Source: Prevotellaceae bacterium UBA2757
GTDB taxonomy: Bacteria > Bacteroidota > Bacteroidia > Bacteroidales > Bacteroidaceae
DNA length: 8,154 nt
Direction of reading: 5' to 3'
Assembly (NCBI GenBank): GCA_002353215.1
Contig: DEJD01000082.1
Span: 11,717 to 19,870 of the forward strand
The translations under genes were made by a program, and so were the position numbers. Below the pieces are notes generated by a model. The model did not search any database. It was given only the letters and a program-made list of their open reading frames with translations, and was not told the DNA's origin. This document shows, one piece after another, positions 1 through 4,032 of this stretch (positions are counted from its first letter, which is position 1; each line of letters opens with the position of its first letter).

Positions 1-210
1 GCGAATTGATTCCACAGCGGTGTTAAGCATAGCCATCACATAGTAGTATTTATCATTTTTCAGATTGGGGTACATCGACCTCAGAGAGTGGATTTTCCCC
101 TGGATACTTGATGCTGCGTCACGATAAATTTTCTCCTCTTCCGGATTGTTCACGGTCAGAGGTAGTTGAATACCTTCAATAGATACAGATATGTTCAGTT
201 TTCTATCCAT
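1..210 (-). CDS. zapA: ZapA-like cell division protein (partial, C-terminus outside window)
   Basis: The ATG at 208-210 opens 70 codons that continue past the left edge. The visible protein begins MDRKLNISVSIEGIQLPLTV and continues with a helix containing EEEKIYRDAASSIQ. This is the ZapA pattern: a short beta-rich N-terminus (a strand, a GIQLPL turn, a second strand) followed by a charged helix with the conserved E-E...R-x-A-A spacing. ZapA is a small cytoplasmic protein, usually about 95-110 residues, that binds and bundles FtsZ at the division site. Its C-terminal coiled coil, needed for dimer and tetramer formation, would mostly lie outside this window. The gene starts 28 bases after the stop of the coiled-coil gene, so the two are probably one transcript. 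No Shine-Dalgarno sequence precedes the start. The family assignment is from remembered pattern, not from a search. Confidence 0.82.
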   Translation of the reverse strand, partial: MDRKLNISVSIEGIQLPLTVNNPEEEKIYRDAASSIQGKIHSLRSMYPNLKNDKYYYVMAMLNTAVESIR

Positions 211-238
211 GTGTTCAATTTTTTATCAGTGAAGTCCC

Positions 239-538
239 TTATTCTTGGGCGTTCAGCATGTTAATACAAGCATTTACTTCTCGAACCAGATAAGTGATTT
301 TCTGTTTAGCCTCTTTAAAGTCGGAGTCGCTAATTTCAATCATCTTAGCCAATTTCAAGTTGTCATAGTCACTTTTGTACTGATTAGCTTTAGACTGGAT
401 TTTCATTATTTCTTCATCCTTGTCTTTCAGTTTCTGGTACAATTCAGCATTTTCCTGTTGCAGGGCAACAAACGAAGTGATGAGGTCTCTGACCTTCGCA
501 TCAAATTTTTTCAATGATTGGTTTTCGGCTTCAGTCAT
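239..538 (-). CDS. Small coiled-coil protein upstream of zapA (ZapB-like by position)
   Basis: This is a 99-residue acidic and lysine-rich protein with no signal peptide or membrane segment, so it is probably cytoplasmic. Residues about 18-65 are a coiled coil: hydrophobic residues recur at heptad spacing through LITSFVALQQENAELYQKL and the following KDKDEEIMKIQ stretch. A second block, residues 63-96 (beginning LAKMIEISDSDFKEAK and ending LVREVNACINMLN), is also amphipathic and looks like the conserved C-terminal segment of the small protein that precedes zapA in many Bacteroidetes. Size, coiled coil and position beside zapA suggest a ZapB-like partner in FtsZ-ring assembly. That role is inferred from context; I see no sequence signature tying it to enterobacterial ZapB. 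It lies 36 bases after the 214-residue gene and 28 before zapA, in the same direction. The start ATG at 536-538 is the first in the frame. Confidence 0.82.
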   Translation of the reverse strand: MTEAENQSLKKFDAKVRDLITSFVALQQENAELYQKLKDKDEEIMKIQSKANQYKSDYDNLKLAKMIEISDSDFKEAKQKITYLVREVNACINMLNAQE

Positions 539-574
539 GGTGTTACTGCAATAGGTTTATAAATAATGTCTATA

Positions 575-1219
575 TTACTTTCTTATTTTTTTCATTGCCT
601 CGGCTTCCTCTTCCTTCGTTGGTGTCGGCTCCTTCTTAGCCAGGGTAATCACATTATATGTGTACTCCTTTATCCATTCGGTTGAGAAACCCAATTGCTG
701 TTGGTAGCGACGCACTGAGAATACTGACTTTTGAACACCCGCATCACTCCACATATTCTTAGTCATTATTTCATCTACCGTGTTGTTTATTACCTTCTTC
801 ATCAGTCCTTTCAAAAATCCTGGGATGCGGAACTTCCACTTCAAAAGGTTACCCAGTAGCATTATCAGTTCTTGACTGAATCCCTGAAATGCATATAGGT
901 AATTCTGTACGTGAGCCTGATTCTTGCATCCTTTCTTGATGCTCAGGTCAATTTCCTTGAAGAAATTATCGCTTATGCCGTAAAGGTTCTGCAGCATCTT
1001 CTGGCATGCCTTTTTCTCGCCAAGTCCCAGTTTGTTGTTCACTGTGGCAACATGGAGGGTACGCTTAAATGTAGCCAAGTCGGGCAGGGCAGCCAGATTA
1101 GAGATTCCGAGGTTTGCAGCCAATACGCTTTGGAAGTACACCCTGATGAGGGTCATAAAATCCTCCATGCCTCCCACTTGTTCCTTAGGCTGACGCTTGA
1201 AAATATCAAAAAAACCCAT
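575..1219 (-). CDS. Conserved-looking hypothetical protein heading the zapA cluster
   Basis: I do not recognise this 214-residue protein. It has no signal peptide and no convincing membrane-spanning helix. The N-terminus MGFFDIFKRQ is a short aromatic and basic amphipathic stretch of the kind that can bind membrane surfaces. The body appears largely alpha-helical. Residues about 115-145 combine a hydrophobic segment (QELIMLLGNLLKWKFRIPGF) with several lysines, which also fits peripheral membrane contact. The C-terminus is highly charged (TKEEEAEAMKKIRK), preceded by EPTPT, and is probably disordered. No catalytic motif or nucleotide-binding loop is visible. The start at 1217-1219 follows an A-rich stretch typical of Bacteroidetes initiation regions. 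It is the first gene of a probable operon with the coiled-coil gene and zapA, and a promoter box lies about 140 bases upstream. A division or envelope role is a guess from neighbours only. Confidence 0.8.
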   Translation of the reverse strand: MGFFDIFKRQPKEQVGGMEDFMTLIRVYFQSVLAANLGISNLAALPDLATFKRTLHVATVNNKLGLGEKKACQKMLQNLYGISDNFFKEIDLSIKKGCKNQAHVQNYLYAFQGFSQELIMLLGNLLKWKFRIPGFLKGLMKKVINNTVDEIMTKNMWSDAGVQKSVFSVRRYQQQLGFSTEWIKEYTYNVITLAKKEPTPTKEEEAEAMKKIRK

Positions 1220-1272
1220 TTTGTTTCTCTTTCTGTTTTTCTTAAAAATGATTCTTTTCTCTCTTTTTCATT

Positions 1273-1294
1273 GTAATTCCGTATGATGAATTAC
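1273..1294. repeat. Inverted repeat (7-base stem, 8-base loop) in the minus-strand leader
   Basis: GTAATTC at 1273-1279 and GAATTAC at 1288-1294 are exact reverse complements separated by CGTATGAT. In the minus-strand transcript this would form a modest AU-rich hairpin, ending two bases before a 9-codon ORF that starts at 1271. It has no following U run in either direction, so it is not an intrinsic terminator. It may be an RNA structural element or chance. Confidence 0.4.
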
Positions 1295-1310
1295 TTTATA
1301 TCGTTTTGTT

Positions 1311-1324
1311 TAACAATATTGTTA
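1311..1324. repeat. Perfect 14-base palindrome in the leader of the zapA cluster
   Basis: TAACAATATTGTTA is identical to its own reverse complement. It lies about 30-40 bases downstream of the inferred minus-strand transcription start. That position would suit an operator for a dimeric repressor. Its low GC content means some palindromes are expected by chance in this region, so function is uncertain. Confidence 0.45.
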
Positions 1325-1359
1325 TTAATATCTTACGGGTGTATGCAATGATTGTTCTG

Positions 1360-1386
1360 CAAAGGTAGAAAAATAAAATTATACAA
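1360..1386 (-). promoter_or_regulatory. Bacteroidetes-type promoter for the zapA cluster
   Basis: On the minus strand, 1360-1367 reads TACCTTTG followed by C, a full match to the Bacteroidetes -7 consensus TAnnTTTG. A TTG trinucleotide at 1384-1386 could be the -33 element, although its spacing (19 bases from TTG start to TA start) is slightly short. Transcription would begin near 1353, leaving a leader of roughly 130 bases before the 214-residue gene. Confidence 0.62.
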
Positions 1387-1438
1387 TGTATATAAAATAG
1401 TAAAAAAACATATAATTTTCAACATTTTTTTTATTTTC

Positions 1439-1469
1439 TTTGTTGTGTGAAGGAAATTACATAATTTTG
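1439..1469 (+). promoter_or_regulatory. Bacteroidetes-type promoter for the CNNM/CorC-tcdA unit
   Basis: TTTG at 1439-1442 is followed by TAATTTTG at 1462-1469, with 19 bases between the two boxes. This matches the -33 TTTG and -7 TAnnTTTG elements recognised by the Bacteroidetes primary sigma factor. The start point would fall near 1475, giving a leader of about 110 bases before the ATG at 1584. Confidence 0.68.
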
Positions 1470-1506
1470 CACCCGATTTTAAAGTAAACAGATTTCATTA
1501 GTACAC

Positions 1507-1578
1507 ATGGATCCTGATAGTTATCCGGCGGAAAGCAGTGACCGCCTTTATTTTGACAACATTAAAGCAAACAAGTAA
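1507..1578 (+). CDS. Possible 23-residue leader peptide or small ORF before the CNNM/CorC gene
   Basis: ATG at 1507 opens 23 codons that read MDPDSYPAESSD followed by RLYFDNIKANK, with TAA at 1576-1578. The stop lies only 5 bases before the ATG of the membrane protein, so ribosomes ending here could reinitiate there. An in-frame stop at 1480-1482 shows it is not simply the visible end of a longer ORF unless that ORF is broken. The peptide is hydrophilic and acidic at its N-terminus, with no signal peptide or membrane segment and no run of one amino acid typical of classical attenuator peptides. It spans the GC hairpin at 1527-1546. It could be a regulatory upstream ORF, a degenerate gene end, or chance. 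Confidence 0.35.
   Translation: MDPDSYPAESSDRLYFDNIKANK
1527..1554 (+). promoter_or_regulatory. Attenuator-like hairpin followed by T-rich run
   Basis: GGCGG (1527-1531) pairs with CCGCC (1542-1546) around a 10-base loop and is followed at once by TTTATTTT. This GC stem stands out in an AT-rich leader and has the shape of a weak intrinsic terminator on the plus strand. It lies inside the 23-codon ORF, upstream of the CNNM/CorC start. The five-pair stem is short, so termination would be partial at best. Confidence 0.35.
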
Positions 1579-1583
1579 TCGCT

Positions 1584-2651
1584 ATGGAACTCATCATTAC
1601 TTATATGCTGTTGTCGCTTGTCATTTCAGCACTTTGTTCAGTGCTTGAAGCGACTCTCCTCTCTACTCCTATTTCTTACATTACAACCCTGGAGTCACAG
1701 AATGTGAAGGGTTGGGAGCTACTGAAACACTATAAGACGAACATCGATCGTCCTATATCGGCTATTCTGTTCGTTAACACTGTTGCAAATACTGTGGGTG
1801 CAGCCCTTGTTGGTTCACAAGCAGCTAATTATGCAACTGCAAATTTTGCATTGAGCAGTCAGGTGAACATATTTATAGGCTTTATTTCCGGACTCTTTAC
1901 CCTCCTTATCCTCATCTTTGCTGAGGTGTTCCCAAAGACAATTGGTTCTACCTACTGGCGTCGACTTGCTATTCCTGCATGTCATGTAATACGTGTGATG
2001 GTGGGCATATCGTGGGTGTTTGTTATTTTGCTTGAGAAACTTACCCATCGCATTGCTGACACAACTCAGCAGGAAGCGGTTACTCGTGATGAAGTGGCAG
2101 CTATGGTTACTGTAGGAGCCGAAGAGGGCGTATTGGAAAAGAAAGAAAATCGAATGATTCAGCACCTTCTAAATCTTGATAATGTTACAGCTCATGAAAT
2201 AATGACTCCAAGTGTTGTTGTAACTATGGCAGAAGAAGAAATGACTCTTCGCGAATTCTACCAGGATGAAGATTTTAAGAAATTTTCTCGAATTCCCGTA
2301 TATAAAAACGAAGAGAGTGACTATATAACAGGTTATGTACTTCGTCAGACAGTGCTTGAACGCCTTGCGGAAGATAAATTCGATGTTACCTTGAGTGAAT
2401 TGGCGCGTCCAATTCTTTCTTTCAGCGAAGACGAAGAAGTGTCGGAAATATGGGAAAAACTCCTTGAGAAAAAAGAGCACATCAGCATAATCATCGATGA
2501 ATATGGTTGTTTCCGCGGACTTGTAACTATGGAAGACGTAATAGAAACAATGCTTGGTTACGAAATTGTAGATGAGAAAGATGAAGTTGTTGACATGCAG
2601 GAACTTGCCAAGGCGCAGTGGAAGAAAATGAAAAAGCAACAGCATAAATAA
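1584..2651 (+). CDS. CNNM/CorC-family (DUF21-CBS) membrane protein
   Basis: This 355-residue inner-membrane protein belongs to the family once called hemolysin-like and including CorC, proteins linked to magnesium or other divalent-cation transport. Residues about 1-155 form the DUF21 (CNNM) domain with hydrophobic helices near 3-27, 57-80, 94-117 and 129-151; the conserved E-x-x-P-K motif is present as EVFPK at 114-118. An acidic linker follows (VTRDEVAAMV...EEGVLEKKENRMI) and leads to the family's IMTPS motif at 186-190. Two CBS domains (about 190-327) end with IIIDEYGCFRGLVTMEDVIE, typical of the second CBS, which may bind adenine nucleotides. The C-terminal CorC_HlyC domain of longer relatives is absent; the protein ends in a basic tail. 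Substrate and direction of transport cannot be read from the sequence. It is the first gene of a pair with tcdA, 4 bases downstream. Confidence 0.92.
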   Translation: MELIITYMLLSLVISALCSVLEATLLSTPISYITTLESQNVKGWELLKHYKTNIDRPISAILFVNTVANTVGAALVGSQAANYATANFALSSQVNIFIGFISGLFTLLILIFAEVFPKTIGSTYWRRLAIPACHVIRVMVGISWVFVILLEKLTHRIADTTQQEAVTRDEVAAMVTVGAEEGVLEKKENRMIQHLLNLDNVTAHEIMTPSVVVTMAEEEMTLREFYQDEDFKKFSRIPVYKNEESDYITGYVLRQTVLERLAEDKFDVTLSELARPILSFSEDEEVSEIWEKLLEKKEHISIIIDEYGCFRGLVTMEDVIETMLGYEIVDEKDEVVDMQELAKAQWKKMKKQQHK

Positions 2652-2655
2652 TATC

Positions 2656-3363
2656 ATGCAATTTAGCAGGACAAGGATGCTCTTGGGCAGCGAAGCCTTA
2701 GAGCATCTTTTTAATACAAAAGTTATACTCTTCGGAGTAGGAGGTGTCGGTTCCTGGTGTGCCGAAGCCCTTGTTCGCACGGGGGTTGGTCATCTGACAA
2801 TTGTAGATGGCGACTCAGTCTGCGCCAGCAACATAAACCGTCAACTTATGGCTACCAACAGCACCATTGGCCGTCCTAAAGTAGAGGTGCTTCGCGAACG
2901 ACTGCTGGATATCAATCCATCTTTAGATATTCAGGCCATTCATGGAGTATATACAGCTGAAACTGCTGACACATTCCATATATGCGATTACGATTATGTT
3001 ATAGATGCTATTGACTCGCTGAAAGATAAAGCTCACCTTATCCTTACTGCAACCAATTCGCCTGCAACTCTCTTCTCAGCTATGGGGGCAGCCCTCAAAC
3101 TCAATCCTACTCGTATTAGCGTAGCCGAATTCTGGAAAGTAAAAGGTTGTCCGCTTGCTGCTACCTTGCGTCGTCGTTTCCGTTCTGCAAAAACCTTCCC
3201 CGCAAAGAAATTTCAATGTGTCTATAGTGAAGAACTTCTTCATAATTGCGAAGAGAATACTTATGAACCTACTCGTGCAAATGGTTCTCTTGTTCACATT
3301 ACAGGTATCAGTGGCTTTACATTAGCCGGTCTTCTCATACAGGATGTGGTTAACACAAAATAG
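2656..3363 (+). CDS. tcdA: tRNA threonylcarbamoyladenosine dehydratase (TcdA/CsdL, E1-like)
   Basis: This 235-residue cytoplasmic enzyme is of the ThiF/MoeB/E1 superfamily and most resembles TcdA, which uses ATP to convert t6A at position 37 of ANN-decoding tRNAs into the cyclic form ct6A. The N-terminal RTRMLLGSEALEHL precedes the nucleotide-binding loop GVGGVGS (27-33). The E1 signatures follow: VDGD (50-53), SNINRQL (58-64) with the conserved Arg and Gln, K75 in IGRPKVEVL, and DAIDSLKDK (117-125). The central FSAMGAALKLNPTRISVAEF and GCPLAATLRRRFR segments then match the TcdA subgroup rather than MoeB or ThiF, and I see no CxxC zinc pairs. It is shorter than the enterobacterial protein (about 268 residues), ending GFTLAGLLIQDVVNTK without the longer tail. 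The start lies 4 bases after the CNNM/CorC stop, so the genes are probably co-transcribed. No functional link between them is evident. Confidence 0.9.
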   Translation: MQFSRTRMLLGSEALEHLFNTKVILFGVGGVGSWCAEALVRTGVGHLTIVDGDSVCASNINRQLMATNSTIGRPKVEVLRERLLDINPSLDIQAIHGVYTAETADTFHICDYDYVIDAIDSLKDKAHLILTATNSPATLFSAMGAALKLNPTRISVAEFWKVKGCPLAATLRRRFRSAKTFPAKKFQCVYSEELLHNCEENTYEPTRANGSLVHITGISGFTLAGLLIQDVVNTK

Positions 3364-3401
3364 TTATTTTTTTTCTGTTTAGACTTTAGAGATACCCTTA
3401 T

Positions 3402-3938
3402 TCACTCGAATAGTCTGCTCCAGGCACGGAAACGAGCAGTTCCGTCTTCTCCGAATTTAAGTAGTTTATTGCAGGCTTCGTCAACGGTGCGTTCGTATTC
3501 GAGATGGGTCTTGGAAAAGAATTTGTCGGCATAACATATTATTTGTTCTTCGATTGTAACAGGAAGGTAGTCTTGAAGCGGAAGGGGTAAGGATTGTTTC
3601 TGTATGTCGGCAATGGTGATTCCGGAACCAGTGTGGCGTTCGCATACCCGAGCATGACGTTCAAAACCTTCGTTGCGCACGAGTTGGGCTCCGAGAATGC
3701 CGTGACGGATGTATGGTTCAGTGCCGAAACAATAGATGCCCGGGGCATTGGTGAGGAAGATGCCCAGGTCGTGAAGCATTGCTGCTTCTTCGACGAACTG
3801 GCGGTCGGCATGGAGTTCTGGGTGATTATCTACTATGCGAAGTGCTTTGTCAGCAACAAGGCGCGAGTGTACCAGGAGAATGTGTTTTAATTCATTCTCT
3901 TCAGGATAGTATTTGTCGATTATTTTTTGATAGTCCAT
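3402..3938 (-). CDS. HD-domain phosphohydrolase, substrate unknown
   Basis: This 178-residue soluble protein has a metal-dependent HD domain. The expected metal ligands are visible in order: H24 (LLVHSRLVAD), H56-D57 (AMLHDLGIF), H79 (YIRHGILGA), H102 (CERHTGSG) and D138 (CYADKFFSK). Extra histidines beyond the minimal H...HD...D set resemble HDIG-type and YqeK-like phosphohydrolases that act on nucleotides or other phosphoesters, but I cannot name the substrate. The start MDYQKIIDKY at 3936-3938 is chosen because the frame is open for 82 more codons upstream only by crossing the promoter region and running antisense into valS, and that extension looks noncoding. A -7 box sits 22 bases upstream, giving a very short leader. 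The gene converges on tcdA (38 bases between stops) and diverges from valS. It is probably monocistronic. Confidence 0.85.
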   Translation of the reverse strand: MDYQKIIDKYYPEENELKHILLVHSRLVADKALRIVDNHPELHADRQFVEEAAMLHDLGIFLTNAPGIYCFGTEPYIRHGILGAQLVRNEGFERHARVCERHTGSGITIADIQKQSLPLPLQDYLPVTIEEQIICYADKFFSKTHLEYERTVDEACNKLLKFGEDGTARFRAWSRLFE

Positions 3939-3959
3939 GATTTGTTTATAAATTATGTG

Positions 3960-3967
3960 CAAAAGTA
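3960..3967 (-). promoter_or_regulatory. -7 box for the HD-domain gene
   Basis: On the minus strand, 3960-3967 reads TACTTTTG followed by C on the left, matching TAnnTTTG. I see no good TTTG at the -33 distance. Transcription would begin near 3953, about 15 bases before the ATG, which supports the short start for this gene. Confidence 0.55.
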
Positions 3968-3991
3968 GTGTAAAAATCCAAAAAATCAGTG

Positions 3992-3999
3992 TATCTTTG
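3992..3999 (+). promoter_or_regulatory. -7 box for valS
   Basis: TATCTTTG followed by C at 3992-4000 is a full match to the Bacteroidetes -7 consensus. No strong -33 TTTG is seen near 3969-3973. The inferred leader of about 27 bases, including nine consecutive A residues at 4011-4019, is far too short for a T-box or other large aminoacyl-tRNA-sensing riboswitch. Confidence 0.66.
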
Positions 4000-4032
4000 C
4001 GCGAAATTTGAAAAAAAAACAGATAGACACCA

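Larger units (their letters stand above)
1220..1583. other. Divergent intergenic region with two promoters and two leaders
   Basis: This 364-base stretch separates the minus-strand zapA cluster from the plus-strand CNNM/CorC gene. It is strongly AT-rich in its middle (about 1370-1440). From left to right it holds the untranslated leader of the minus-strand operon (1220 to about 1353) with two inverted repeats, the minus-strand promoter boxes (1360-1386), an AT-rich spacer, the plus-strand promoter boxes (1439-1469), and a plus-strand leader with a 23-codon small ORF and a GC hairpin (1507-1578). The minus leader also contains a 9-codon ORF (1242-1271, MKKREKNHF), which is too short to call as a gene. 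Confidence 0.7.

Noticed and set aside
1242..1271. A 9-codon ORF (MKKREKNHF) in the minus-strand leader
   Set aside because: It is too short to distinguish from chance in AT-rich sequence; mentioned only as part of the leader.
911..1276. A 121-codon plus-strand ORF opposite the 214-residue gene
   Set aside because: It runs antisense within a coherent operon, lacks a promoter and its sequence shows no family-like pattern.
2169..2780. A 203-codon minus-strand ORF opposite the CNNM/CorC and tcdA genes
   Set aside because: It overlaps two well-supported genes on the other strand and has aromatic- and cysteine-rich shadow composition with no recognisable motif.
3346..3375. A possible intrinsic terminator after tcdA (TGTG/CACA stem, then eight T at 3367-3374)
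   Set aside because: The stem has only four pairs and is partly inside the coding end, so it is too weak to call although the T run lies in a convergent gap.
4000..4032. A T-box or other riboswitch in front of valS
   Set aside because: The inferred leader is about 27 bases, too short for such structures.
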